A DNA stretch of 64,000 nt from Tethya wilhelma (GCA_964030475.1 CAXIPT010000069.1:1-64000), one strand, 5' to 3'. Shown: positions 34,787 to 46,974, numbered from the stretch's first letter. The notes: generated by a model not told the origin, from the letters alone. Translations and numbers: made by a program.

Positions 34787-35684
34787 TGTGAGGCTCCAAG
34801 GGAAAACCGGACGTTTGGGAAATTATTGTTTTTAGAGTAAAATGCGGTTTCGCGTTTTTGCGCAAATTTTTTTTTACTGCACGGGTGCATTGTGCTACAT
34901 CTTAGCATGCTCCACGTAAAATTTGAGGGGTGGAGCTGCTTCTGTTGCAGTGATATAGACCGTATTATTAGCCATGTTTATTTTTATTTAGTTGCTAACA
35001 CGGAGAACTGTTGCTATGCTGTGCAACAGACCGTAGTGAATATTAATGAGCTAGGCAGCTGCCACAAAAATGAATTGTTTATTCGATGTTCTCAGTGCTC
35101 TATAAGCTGACTGATCTCAGAATTTTGCTACAGCACATGGGCAGAAAGGTAAGCTAACGCTTTATACGTGCTTGTCTAATCCAAGCGCTTACATACAGTA
35201 GCTTTCTACTCGTAAGTATTGCCTCTCCCTGTACGGCGATCGCGTACAGGTTATTTTGAGGCTTATTTTAGTTCCTGGAACTTACTATACCTAGAATCTA
35301 TCTCTCTGCTAGCAAGCGCTCACCTCCTTGAGTCCAGTAGCCGCCTCCTGTGTCTTCTTTCCTAGCTACTCGCTTCTCACTAAACAATTTTAGTCCCCAC
35401 GTGGCTGGCTGTGGTAATATTCAGCATGTACTGTACATGATCTAATTAAGATACGGAGTATACGGACCGCCCATAGTTTACATAGCAACAGGTTTACAAC
35501 TGTTTTACCAGGAAGCCACGAGTGAAGGCAGGGCTGCTTGCAAGAGCAATATCTGGAAAACTACAACAGCTATGCGCACCAAATTTTGATACGCGCTTCC
35601 TAGAAAGGCCTAGATATACATGGAATAGCAAACTCAAAATTCGCGGAAATTCCCAAACGTCCGGTTTTCGCTTGGAGCCTCACA
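34787..35684 (+). mobile_element. TGTGA-family nonautonomous element, 898 bp
   Basis: Ends TGTGAGGCTCCAAGGGAAAA and its near-perfect inverse at 35684. Comparison with copy 1 at about 25667-25683, where the site is uninterrupted, shows AA duplicated (34785-34786, 35685-35686). The interior includes a GC dyad, GGAGCTGCTTCTGTTGCAG and ATATCTGGAAAACTACAAC, related to the 28147 element. No ORF. The reverse copy at 1-651 belongs to the same subfamily. Confidence 0.87.
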
Positions 35685-35736
35685 AATTAACTCTGACAAA
35701 AATTATTGCACAACACAAAGTTAATGAAAAATTATC

Positions 35737-38190
35737 CTACAATGGTGAAACTTTCTCTTTGCCAATTACTCTCCTGAAATCAACTTCAGCTTCACAGTAA
35801 GCGACTCGGCTCTTGATAAAGTGCACTGGAACAAAATGAATGTCATAAAGGGCTCGTGACCATACCTGAGTTGGACCTCCGAACCATAGTTTACATTGGT
35901 GTTCAAAATGAAACTGAACACAAGCAATCCAAATGCTTGTTACCTTTAAAGGCATCTCTAAATTTACTTTCGCATAGTATTGAACTTTTGCCAAGTAAAT
36001 TTCACCTAGATGTGTAGGATGTTGACACAGAACAGTACATGCCGTTGTAAAATGACTCTTAACGAAACTTATAACATACTCCCCCACCTCCAAAGCTTGG
36101 GCCTTTACAAAACGTGATAGAATTCTGAAATTCTCATGACCAATGATTGGTAACAGCATACTGCATAATGGCGCGATTTGGTGGGATTCCCAAGAAGATT
36201 CATACATAGGACGCAATGGTTGTATTTTGTTTTCATCACATAAAGAGTGTTCAAGAGATGTAGACTGAAGGGAACCTTTGTTGTACCTGTGGGAACTAAC
36301 AAGATGGGAAAAGGTAGCCTGAAATTCTTCAGGCCATCTGTGAACAGCTACTTCTTTATTGGTCATAAAACGTCTCATTAGCTGTACAGGAATATCACGA
36401 GAGTTAGTATTGTAGGATTCCAGTATCCCATTTAATCTTTCAAATCCAAAGAGCCAAAAGGCATACACTGGACCATGATTCTGTATACATTCTTTGAGGT
36501 GTCCGTGCAAATGGAGGTTAATATTCAAACTATCTTGGCCATACAGCTTTTCAAATGTCTCACAAAACTCCATTAAAAGAGCATCAGCCATTTCAATTTC
36601 TCCATCTGAAATGGACCACCGACAGAGCAAACTAGTTGCTTTTACAAACAGAAGCCAACAGTCATAATGTTGGTGTGGGATTATCTCTTTCAAGGAACAC
36701 AATGAGTATAACAATGTCCAATTGCGCTATTGATCAGCAGTAAATTGAAAAAATCCAGACTTAATTTTCAAAGGAATTCTGCCAACATCACTAGGTGAAA
36801 CAAAAGAGTCAACTTTCTGTTGTATAGCATCAAAATCTTTGTCAGTAAGTGCCTTCCACACTGATATTACATGGTGTGCTGTGCCAAACAGGACATTGTG
36901 CATGGGGTCGATGACACACATGTGCACAACATCATAATATGGGAGCTCTAGTAGAACAGAATATCTGCACCCATTCTCTCTCTCAAATTCCTTTCTATCC
37001 TTTGCAGTGTTTAATTCTGTGTACTGGTAAGCATTCCTACGATGTGAACCATCATCTCTCGGCTTCCATGAAGTGCGGTCAAACCCAGAATAATTTGGTT
37101 TTTCTCCAAATTGTTCAGTAGGATATAGCTTGAGACCGAGAACAAGCCCGCTGAGCATTGTGTGCTACAAATCCAGACACTTTTTGGGCGGCAGGAATAT
37201 CACATGCTACACAAACTAGGGTGCCACGAACGAACACTGAATTGCCTCTTAGCACTTTTCATCAGTACTCCTGTCCAAAGTTGTTGTAGCTCTTTCATTA
37301 ATGGAGCCAAATAGCTATTCATGACAAGTTTTGGTTCATGTGGACCAGGGATTATACCTACTAACAAAACATTTTCCACCAAGTATCGTTCTTGTCTTGG
37401 CAAATTGAAATGTACATGGCACCACACAAGTACGTTCCTCTTTTAAAGGGCTGAAACCAATCAACGTTAAGAACAAAAGCAAAGTTGTATGGCAGTGATA
37501 AAAAGGCTTTCCCACCAGGGTTCATGAACTCCTTCCATATTCTTCCATCGTATACATCATTTAAAAGATTTTCAACAACTTTATGTTTTCTCCAATGTTC
37601 ACAACGTTCTATAAAGTCGGGCATATCGAGAAAAGTTTGAAGAGATTCAATGATACTTTTATAACAAAAGACTTGACGAGGATGAAGTACATATGTTCCT
37701 GCTGATGTCCATACTGATTTCATAAGCATAGCACCACATTTTTTCCTGTGTCAGGCTTGTGGATGATTTGGAAACTCTATATGCGTACAGGAATGTGATT
37801 CCATAGCTCCACGGGGTAACCTCTGCATACAGTGTTCTACATCATAAACTGAGTGGCAAGAGGGACAACTAACGTACTTAGTGAAGCTGTCGTTATGTGT
37901 ACCAATGTATTTCCTTGCTTGAACTATATTTCTTGGAAGATGCGAGATGAAATTGTTTAACATAGTGATACTAAACTTGGACACAATCATCCCGAAGAAG
38001 GTGGCAAAGAAGCCAAACAAAACTCCGATTCCAGTGTCAGAAACACGAAACAGTCGTTTCCAAAACAATACGAACATTATGTAGATTTGAATAATACGGC
38101 CAGTTTGAGATGTTGGCAGTAATTGGTCTTGAATAGCATGTGTTTCATCATCATCAAACAAAATTTCCACATCGGAACATTCACCCTACA
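35737..38190 (-). pseudogene. Tnp2-type CACTA transposase, copy 2
   Basis: The best preserved C-terminal half: open from 36714 down to 35737, with YAFWLFGFERLNGILESYNTN bearing the catalytic Glu, and the conserved tail to the stop. Upstream pieces keep NVDWFQPFKRG and CVIDPMHNVLFGT. Lesions: TGG to TAG near 36728 (ADQ-stop-RN, where copy 3 has W), frameshifts near 37160, 37250, 37400 and 37750, and loss of a few codons near 36850. Same family and role as the other copies. Confidence 0.88.
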
Positions 38191-38797
38191 CAAAATAAAT
38201 TTACATGTGAAACAGGGAATGTCAACAATATGTCTATATAACCTTTCATACATACATTTATAAACATACTGTACCCACATTCATATATAAATTATATACC
38301 AAGCCACTCACCCACACACTGCAGTTTCACATACAGACAGCCACTAACCATGCACACATGCAGACCTAGCTACTCATCAACACACACATTCACGCAGATG
38401 ACTACATTTACATGTATGCATACAATAATTATTATTAACGGCACAAACCTCATCCAAGTCGAAGTCACAAATACTTTCATCTTCTTTGCAATCAGAGTCA
38501 ACTGCCACGGTATCTTATAGTTGTGCTAGAGTGTATACAAAAGGAAGAAATTTAACCCCCACATACTCTCAGGTTAATTTCACTCATTTTAATGTACATG
38601 AATAGCTATACGCTGGTATTACAATAACTGTGCCAAGCCGCCACAAATTTTTGCCCGGGCTAACATTCATCATAACTTGAAACTATGGACTTATAGCTAC
38701 GTAGGCTGATGTATAGAAACGTACATTGTATACTCTTGTTGGGTACTAGTTTTGGTGATTCACTACTGTCACCATCATCATCCATGCCATCATGGGT

Positions 38798-38798
38798 N
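38798..38798. other. Single N at the end of CACTA copy 2
   Basis: The bases before it match copy 3 (CATCATGGGT, followed in copy 3 by AGTGCAG). The bases after it belong to the neighbouring long-inverted-repeat element. Confidence 0.6.
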
Positions 38799-40018
38799 CT
38801 ATTGATAACTTGTTTTTCAAAGTTTAGAGCAACCTCCATTATTTTATAGTTTGTACAAGCTATAGTTAAGGTTAGAGTATTTTGAGTGGGCGGTACTTTT
38901 GCTATCACTAATTTAATTAGTGAATCGTGAAGGGGTGTGTCCAAGATTTCTATATCAAATATACAATTGAAAATAACAGTGTTCAGGAGGTGCTGGAGAT
39001 CATTTTCGTGCAAAAACTAGCGACCGGAAGTTGCCTTCGAACAAGTGACTGGAAATTAGACCACATCAAAGTACTTCAAAGCATTCTTTGGAAACCGCGG
39101 ACCGCAGGCACTTAAAAAAAAAAAAAAAAAAGCAAAAAATTACTCCTAAAATACTGTATGGGTGTGTCTTGTGCATGCAATAGGATGGCTGTGTAGTGAT
39201 ATGCATGAAAATGTGCAGCAAATTTGCAGGATGGCTAGCGGAGAGTGTGTGCTAGCTGTGACTTCGAAGCTTGGTGGGCGTGTCCAACCAAGCGTGTGTT
39301 GAGTGAGATTGACTTTTGACCTCTGACCTTTGACCCCTCTGCCACCTAGGTGAGCTCAAAGTGAGTCTGTACAGGAAAAGTTGAATTTGACAGGGCTGTA
39401 TAAAGTCCATTTTTCTTCCCTGGTGGAGAGGAGAGAGAGGCAGTGAGGTATGTGAGCTTGTAGGGTGTTTGTGTGTCTTGAATATCATGTTTAGTTTTTG
39501 ACTGGGTGGGACTCAGTTTTCCTGTTTACCTGTTATGCATTTTGTGAGAGAATGTGGTTGTGAAAAGTGTATACATAGTATAAAAAGCCTTCTACAGACT
39601 TGATGAGCAGTTTTTTGCTTTTTCTCAACATACATTTTTTCGTTCATCTGTTGTCTTTCAAGCCGCCTGGTTGTTGTTCCTTGTGAGTGAGTGGCAATGG
39701 CAGAAAAATCCATTTTAGAGAGCAACTAAATTTGACCTTTGACCCTTTTGAGCAATAATCAGCCATTATGAGACCAAATCCTCTCGGCTTTGAGATAGTA
39801 TCACAAGTTTCTATGAGCCTATAAATATCATTACTGTTTTAGTGTGATCCCCGCCCACTCAAAAACCTCTAACCTTAAATAAAATTTAATACTGTTGAAA
39901 ACCTGTTACAACTAAAGTTAGTGTGATTCCTCTATCTCGCCAACCGTTGCCCCTGAAGAGTTGATTCTGGTATCAAAAATGCACACTGCATGAGGTGATG
40001 TATTATTTTATCTGTGCA

Positions 40019-40500
40019 GTGCCCATGGCAACAATAATTATACGTCATAGGCGCTACTGCTCAATTATGATGGTACAAAAATGCACAATTGTTACAGGTC
40101 TACATGTTGTTGAAGTAACACATGAAATTCAAGCACAAGTTTCTAATTATGTCACAAAAGATTTAGGACCTACCAACTCTTATGATACATGGCAAGTATA
40201 TATTTAAACTAAAACCATTTTCCATACAAATAATTTATAGTTATGTTCATTGGCACGAAGAATGTGGCTAAAGAGATGAAAAAGACAAGGACGTGTCAGG
40301 GAAAGGGGGAAAACCTGGTTTCCTCAACGCACAAACGTAAGAGTAAAAATAATGTTTATTTTGTTACAATGGTATGCTTCCACTAGAGAAAAGTATCAAG
40401 ATTCATCTCTACTGGGCAATTAAGAACTGTGAGGGAAACCCAGGGAGACTTCGAGAACTCATACTCGTACTTATTAACTGACTTACTTGAAAAGGATTTT
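40019..40500 (+). pseudogene. Transposase-like exons inside the long-arm element
   Basis: Three exon-like pieces with GT/AG borders. About 40019-40195 ends ...LGPTNSYDTW. About 40239-40336 holds GTKNVAKEMKK and GKTWFPQ. About 40388-40500 in frame reads KSIKIHLYWAIKNCEGNPG and then a TGA. The order 'DTWH, GTKNVAK, LYWAIKNC' recalls DDE transposase-like repeat proteins in invertebrates, but I cannot name the family. The N-terminal catalytic part is not seen. The stop and missing flanks make it a remnant. Confidence 0.45.
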
Positions 40501-40794
40501 CAGGTAACCAGAATGTGTTGAGCCAACTTTGACAGCACAAGGTAAGTTCTTTTCATGGGTACTACATTCTTTGATACTCGTTTTCATCATAAATAGGCCG
40601 AAATAAAAACTAGAAAGCCTTGAAATTTAGTATATAAATTCATGTACTACAATGCCATCTTTTTAGGTAGAGTTCAAAGCTCATTATTCACGTTGCATTA
40701 TCATGCACTAGCCTCCAGCCTAATGAAGTGCATGTAACTGCCACTCTAGCTTTTTGCCAGTCTCTGATAGTCTCCACACTGTAGTGTTGAATGA

Positions 40795-41159
40795 ACAAGT
40801 AGTAAAAATTTCAAAAAAATAGGAATGGGCAGTGCGGTAAAAAGTTTTGGAACAAGGCAGTTTCGGCACATGATTACTTTATTTTTATGCCCAACTCTTG
40901 GCCAGCAGTAAGTTATGTTATGGTTTATTCCATTGCTTAGCCAAGTGATTATAGTTACTGTACAAATTGAATAAGTTTTAAGTATACGGTACTATCAGTG
41001 TACAGATCATTGCAACAGGACACTGAAAAATCCATAGGGATCAAGAATAAAATGAAGTAGTCATGTGTCGAAACTGAGACTGTGTCTTGTTCCAAAACTT
41101 TTTACCGCACTGCCCATTCCTACACTACTTATTTTATTGAAATTTTTACTACTTGTTAA
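40795..41159. mobile_element. Nested foldback element, about 365 bp
   Basis: AACAAGTAGTAAAAATTTC, the GGAATGGGCAGTGCGGTAAA block and the TTTTGGAACAAG block at the left are repeated inverted at 41085-41159. The loop is non-coding. The outer motif resembles the ACAAGT ends of the foldback family elsewhere in the window. Confidence 0.65.
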
Positions 41160-41279
41160 GATATTAAATCTGCCAGGAAATTTGGTCCCGGAAATATCGT
41201 TTAGTAGATACAGAGCAAAATATGGCCATATCCAAATATTACACACCTAATTATATATACATACTACTTATATGAACGA

Positions 41280-41544
41280 ACAGTAGGTACCCTGAGTCAA
41301 GATGTATGGGTTAGCAAAAAAGTAGTGTTCTGCAATGAGTGCTAGTTTTCAAAAGTATGTATTTGGTGATGTTGCCACGCCCACACACATTATTTGACTT
41401 TCATTTTTATGATTTATGTGAAATACAATAATAATAAGATGATCACCAAGTTTGATCTACTAATGTAAGAGTATAGTTAAAACACGAAAGGGTTTGTTTT
41501 TAATTAGGTCATTAACTTTCCTTAACTTCCTTAACTACACTGAG
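41280..41544. repeat. CTCAG-family element, right-end fragment
   Basis: Matches 44555-44855: 'gttctgcaatgagtgctag', GATGTTGCCACGCCCAC, ACACGAAAGGGTTTG, and the terminus CTTAACTACACTGAG at 41544. The left end was replaced, apparently by the foldback insertion, although 41155-41240 still resembles 44415-44480. Confidence 0.6.
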
Positions 41545-42000
41545 TACTCCCAGTAAAGGTCAACTTACTGATCCAAGAGCAGTTATGAATTTGACCCAGC
41601 ATTTAAAAGTGACATACATATTTCGTAATGCAGAAGACTTTTGCAAGGTAAGATCTTGACTATACAATCCATCCTGTTACATTTGTTTGTTAGTGTCGTG
41701 ATACATACTGGGTTGAATCATTCAACCATCAACTACTGACCTACATTCCAAAGCGGATTCATTTTTCAACTTGGACTTTCTTGATGAGGATGAATCTAGC
41801 CCTTCTTGACTGGGCAAGTTACGCTTTATGTACAGTATTCAGCATTCACCTATTTGTTGTTTGCAGAATGATAAAGTAGGTAGGGAGTATACCAGCATGC
41901 ACTAAATATCTCATTTGCACAGACCTGACCACCGGACAGCTATGAAGGTGTTGGTCAAGAAGTTCACATTTGTAAAAGCTAACTATGTTACACGCAACAA

Positions 42001-42030
42001 GTGTGTGTGTGTGTGTGTGCGTGTGTGTCT
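42001..42030. repeat. TG microsatellite
   Basis: Uninterrupted TG repeats apart from one C substitution, inside the long-arm element. Confidence 0.9.
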
Positions 42031-42080
42031 ATCATTAGTGTGAGTCAGTGAGTGGTTACAAAGTTAGTGTGATTACAATT

Positions 42081-42216
42081 AGATGATGGTGCTGAAGGTG
42101 ACGACAGTGAACTTGATGATGGTGAGGATGACGGTGCTGATGATGGATTGTTGGTGCCTCTTGACTCAGATGAGAGTAGCGACGAAGACAAATGTTTGAA
42201 TGGATGTATTAATTAA
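42081..42216 (+). other. Acidic exon-like segment
   Basis: After an acceptor (ATTACAATTAG), an open stretch encodes almost only Asp, Glu, Gly and Ser (DDGAEGDDSELDDGEDDG, then SDESSDEDK) up to a TAA. It could be an exon of the long-arm element's gene. No partner exon was identified. The rest of 42217-43208 has no feature I can support. Confidence 0.35.
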
Positions 42217-43866
42217 TCTAGAGTTAGAGCGTCAAAGGTTGACCGGTAGTCACGGTATTCCCCATTCAGCTCTTCCACATTTCTTATTTTCAAGATTTAT
42301 CAAGAACATGTCATTAGACAAAACAAAAAAAGATAAGTTTACAATTACTGTACTTACTATTATGAGACAAGAAGGAATTATATCCCATTTATCATGCCAA
42401 ATTGTTCTCATTTCTTTCCTCCGAAGGCATGCACTTCTCATCTCTCCAGATGCCTAGCCTGTTCAAGAGCCTCCAGAATTTCGAATACAGCCAGTGCCAC
42501 TTTTCATCATTGGCCGCATGGGGGACTGGATCCTCGTAAAAGGTCTGGAGGCATCTTGACAACACATGGAGTACATAGGCAAACTGGGCAGTGGTTTTCC
42601 CCTCGGTACTCAGGATAAATTGGCCGGTGTTTATACTCAGTTGGGTGGCTGATGAACAAGGTGGTTACTGTTATATACTTTGTGGTATGTAAATAGAAGA
42701 AATTATGTGTGTTATGCAGTGTGTGTACCATCTGCATTAAGGTCCTCATCAACATTGTCTGGCTCTTGGGATGAGCTGTCAATTTGAGGACCTGGATCTG
42801 GCAAAGAACTATAAGAGGATAGGGTGTGTGGATCTGACTGGCTGTCGTAACAGTGATATTACGACGTGGCAGACAGTTTTCCTCCGGAATTGCTCAAGGC
42901 GAGACAGAAACTCATCTGGTGGTGACTCATCACTTTCAACTCTTACCTATACATATATTTTTATGTATTTACTATTGTTTTTGTGTATGTGTTATGCTCT
43001 TACTGTTATATCCCTGGAGCTTGGACTGCCAGATGCTAGAGATGCCATACTGATCAGATTGTTTACCTTAGAGGTCAGAAAAACTTTGCTACCACGTGTT
43101 TTAGATTGTATATGTTTGTTGTGTGTCCATTTTCAACCGTTTTTAGTGTGTACTGTGTGATATACAGTCATGAGTTGGAAGAGAAATTCAAATGTAGCCA
43201 CCATTTTCATGTTGAAAAAAAAACAAAAAAAAAACTGCTTGTCAAATCTGTAGAAGGCTTTTTATACTATGTGACAACCACATTCTCACAAAATGTCTAA
43301 CAGGTAAACAGAAAAACTGCCCCCACCCAGTCAAAAACTCAGCTCAATATTCAAGACACACAAACACCCTATAAGCTCACATCTTACTGCCTTTCTCTCC
43401 TCTCCACCAGGGAAGAAAAATCGATTTTATACAGCCCTGTTAAAACTCAAGTGTTCCTGTACAGACTCACTTTGAGCTCACCAGTGTGGCAGAGGGGTCA
43501 GAGGTCAAAAGTCAATCACACCCAAATCACGCTTGGTTGAAACAAGCTTCAAAGTCACAGCTAGCACACACTCTCCGCTAGCCATCCTGCAGCACATTTC
43601 TTGCATATCACTACACAACCATCCTATTGCATGCACAAGACACACCCATACAGTATTTAATGAGTAATTTTCGTTGTTTTTTTTAAGTGCCTGCAGTCCG
43701 CGGATTTCTAAGAATGCTTCATCGATGTGGTCTAATTTCCGGTCACTTGTACGAATACAACTTCTTGTCGCTAATTTTTGCAAGAAAATGATCTCCAGCA
43801 CCTTTTGAACACTCAATAGTATATTTTGATATAGTAATCTTGGTCACACCCCTTCGCGATCCACTA

Positions 43867-45140
43867 ATTCCCAGTACGGTAGTACTGGGTACATAGGAAT
43901 GGCACGGATGGCCCATTAGCAGAACATAAATATTTACGCTAATAACTCTGCAAAAACTAAGCGCTTGGCACTAAAAGGCTTCTTAAACTATTATTTAGCT
44001 CTTTCTCTTTCTAATGAGCCCAAAAAAACATGGCCTAAAACTATCGCTAAAGTACCAAACTAAAATATGCCAAACCTCCAATTTTCTCCATCTTTTTCTT
44101 CTTCTTATTCTTCTATGTTGTTCTCAGAGACTGCTCACTTTCACTCAGTGTAGTTAAGGATGCCTTAACTTTTAAAATGGGCAAAAATACAGATTTTATG
44201 GAATGTATTTTGATAAAAGTATTACATATTTTTCCCAAAACACAATGGGTATTAATTAAATAGCCGTTGATGCACCACACTTTAAAGTTTTGGTGTCATG
44301 TGACTATTGGGGGTGGGGCAGGAGCATGGCCACATTGTAATACCTTTAAGCAAAAATGAGGATCACTAGGACTATTTTCTAGAGTGTCATATTTTGTAAT
44401 AATATTGTATTTATTATTAAGATATTGAATCTGCCTGGAAATTTGGTCCCTGAAATATCGTTTGGCAGATATGGAGCAAAATATGGCGGTTTCTAAATAT
44501 TGCACACCTAATTATATATGCGTATTGCTTATATCTTACGAACGAACGGTAGGTACCCAAATTTCCAGGCAGATCTGATATCTTACAGTTAAGATGTATG
44601 TGTGAGCAAAAAATTAATGTTCTGCAATTAGTGCTAGTGATCCTCATTTTCAAAAAAGTATTATTTGGTGATGTTGCCACGCCCACAAACATTATTTGAC
44701 TTTCATTTTCATAAATTATGTCAAATACAATAATAATACGATGATCACCAAGTTTGGTCTACTAATGCAAGAGTATAGTTAAAACACGAAAGGGTTTGTT
44801 TTTAATTAGGTCCTTAACTTTCCTTAACTTTTGAGGCATCCTTAACTACACTGAGCAGAAGCTGATTCTTGAACGAATAAACTTGGTTTCTTTGTCTTCA
44901 ATCGCTTTTGCCATCGGTTTTTTGTGTCTCTCATTGAGTCGCTAGATACAAGGCGAAAAGCGCTTCTCCATATGGCGGCCATTAATTTCTACACTCATGC
45001 ATTATTCATTAGCTAGTTAGTCTAGCGACCCTTTCCATATTCAAGTGGGCTTTATTTGGAATCTATTGCAAGCATCAAGCATGCACTGAGTTCTGGTTCT
45101 GTCCTATCCTCTCTTTCAGTTCTTCAGTAGGGAAGTTATC
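43867..45140 (+). mobile_element. Hairpin-headed dispersed repeat with a nested CTCAG element
   Basis: Starts at CCCAGTACGGTAGTACTGGG and follows the 15119 and 59278 copies through the CTT-rich region to CTGCTCACTTTCA. It is then interrupted by 44144-44855 and resumes at CAGAAGCTGATTCTTGAACG. The tail diverges towards 45140. Confidence 0.7.
44144..44855. mobile_element. CTCAG-family nonautonomous element, 712 bp
   Basis: Inverted ends CTCAGTGTAGTTAAGGATG. The uninterrupted repeat copies at about 15410 and 59568 read CTTTCAGAAGC or CTATCAGAAGC, so CA was duplicated (44142-44143, 44856-44857). The interior contains an inverted AAATTTCCAGGCAGAT pair near 44430 and 44570. No ORF. Confidence 0.85.
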
Positions 45141-45164
45141 TTAAGCTAACAAAACACATAATAC

Positions 45165-45586
45165 AAGTACAAAAAACATTGGAAATGTAATGAGACACAG
45201 GAATGGCTAAATCGTAAAAAGAACGCAAACAAGATGGAATGGCTGTTGAGTGTGTGCAGAATTCTTCCTGTATGGGCTGCATTTAACAATNNNNNNNNNN
45301 NNNNNNNNNNNNNNNNNNNNNNNNNNNNNNNNNNNNNNNNNNNNNNNNNNNNNNNNNNNNNNNNNNNNNNAATCATAAAAAAGTGAGCAAACAAGATAGG
45401 AATGGTTGTTAGATTGAGCAAGTTCATTTCTGTGTCTACAATGTCATTGAGCTACAGATATGAACATATGTGACACTGTGAAATGAACTCGCTCAATCTA
45501 ACAACCATTCCTATCTTGTTTGCTCACTTTTTTTATGATTTGGCCATTCTTATGTTTGCATTACATTTTTAATGTTTTTTGTAGTT
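45165..45586. mobile_element. Compound foldback MITE containing an assembly gap
   Basis: The left part (45165-45290) is one arm of the GAGACACAGGAATGGC type. An 80-base N run (45291-45370) follows, then a second palindromic unit (45371-45586) with arms around ACAAGATAGGAATGGTTGTT. The layout mirrors 21887-22291 in the opposite order. The gap is consistent with an assembly failure at a hairpin. Confidence 0.7.
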
Positions 45587-45893
45587 GTTATCTTCAACCT
45601 ATTGAGTCTTGCAGCTTGGCTTGTAAGACCTCTTTACTAGCCTTCGAAGGGTCTGGCACGCCAGACTTAGGTCAGTGGTGGATGGTAAATTTGAGCAAGA
45701 CAGAAAGGGGTCGTTGTAAAAGCTGGACTCTGGACTGGATTCTGGATTGGGTTTCGGACTACATATATTACCTACCATATGCATGTACTGCTACTTTCTA
45801 CAACAAGCTGGCAGGAGGAGAGCATGCAGTTTTTTTTGTTGTTTTGTGAGCCGCCATATTACTAACTAGAATAGGTCATGTGTGCTTCCACAG

Positions 45894-46974
45894 AAACTGG
45901 AGTTATTGTTATTACTTCGGACCCAAGTAGTCCCGCTAAAGTCTACACTCCCACCAAGAGGTAAAACGGTTTGACAAACTTGATCAGTTCTATATCTATA
46001 GCTACTGAATTTAACTGAACCTGTGCATCTTTTATTGCAGGGACCCAGTTTAACACTGATAGTGACAGTGATAGAACAAGTGATGGAAAGGGGTCTCCTT
46101 CCATTTTAGGTGGAACAGCAAGAAAGAGGTACAGAAAAACAAACAAAAAAAATGCTGTGGCTCTAGAGCAACGGCACGGCACTGAGTCCGTATACTTCTT
46201 GTATTGCAAAGTTATGTAATATGATAGTATCTGGATTTACCATCGCTATCTGGCAACATTGACTACAATGTATTTAGCTTTAGTTTATGGACTGTAGCGC
46301 TAGGCACAGCAAAAAAAAAGAGCCCTTGGTACCATTGTAATGGTGCTGGCAAGGCCCAGCATTCTCCCTGATCAAATTGGTGTATACTAACTAGTCAGGT
46401 TGAAAATACAATGTTTCATGCTAGCGGGCACTGATAAGAAACTATGAAATTTACTGTGCCTGGCTTTATAACTGCACATGCATTTTGTATCATTCTATTT
46501 TGGTTTTGTTTTAAAACTGCAGAATCAAATTTGAAACTGATGTTGATGACAGTAGAATGAGTGAAAGTGAAATTGATCAAAACTCTGAGGCGGCAGTAAT
46601 GCATACAAAATTCTATGATGGTGATCCTGAATTGCCGATGTATTCAAAGCTGGACCATGGTTATCCACTTCACTCACTGATCCACGCCTTATTGTCTGAA
46701 GCAAAAATTAGTTGTGTTTGTAAAGTTCAACCTCTTGGTGTTACTAAGAATGCAATGTTCCTAATTGATCTTGATGAGGTCCATTTCGAAGATTTAAAGG
46801 CAGATGACTTGGGATTACGGTCAGCTACAGGTACAAAGCGTACCTATTTCCAATTCACGCAGTCAAATGCTATTCGTTATGCATCATCATCTGCCGATTA
46901 TTTTTGTTTGACCCGAAGATACTATGTCCATAAGACATACAATCGATTTCATCGAATCATTACTGATGTTAAAG
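45894..46974 (+). pseudogene. Exons of an unrecognised repeat-family gene
   Basis: Exon A 45894-45960 (TGVIVITSDPSSPAKVYTPTKR; donor GTAAAA). Exon B 46041-46128, Ser/Asp-rich (NTDSDSDRTSDGKGS), but its open frame is one base out of phase with exon A. Exon C 46523-46974 (donor GTATGT): an acidic start (FETDVDDSRMSESEID), then PLGVTKNAMFLIDLDEV, FEDLKADDLG, TKRTYFQFTQ and YFCLTRRYYVHKTYNRFHRII. I recall similar 'DLKADDLG ... RRYYVH' proteins as repetitive genes in sponges and cnidarians but know no function. A foldback element follows at 47031, so the next exons are lost or displaced. Confidence 0.5.

Larger units (their letters stand above)
33055..38797. mobile_element. CACTA/EnSpm-like transposon, copy 2, internal part
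   Basis: Homologous to 24061-30340 and 48306-53210: array, downstream segment, Tnp2 transposase (minus), small exon and start of the zinc-finger exon. Both termini and two of the three genes are missing, and both edges fall exactly at single Ns. It holds the 898-bp TGTGA element at 34787-35684. Confidence 0.8.
38917..43866. mobile_element. Element with about 0.7-kb inverted terminal arms
   Basis: Arm 38917-39632 matches 43209-43866 inverted, at roughly 85% by eye. Landmarks: the outer TTAGTG(A/G)ATCG...GAAGGGGTGTG, 'ctagctgtgactt', 'cttccctggtggagagg', and the inner 'tctgtagaaggctttttata'. The left flank just outside carries a GGTTAGAG...TGAGTGGGCGG block repeated inverted at about 39855-39884. 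The interior holds broken exons and nested elements. Long arms of this size occur in several DNA transposon groups; the superfamily was not determined. Confidence 0.65.

Noticed and set aside
38917..43866. Interpretation as a Polinton/Maverick or other viral-like element because of the long arms
   Set aside because: No DNA polymerase B, packaging ATPase, capsid or integrase coding was found, and the arms do not start with the usual AGT.
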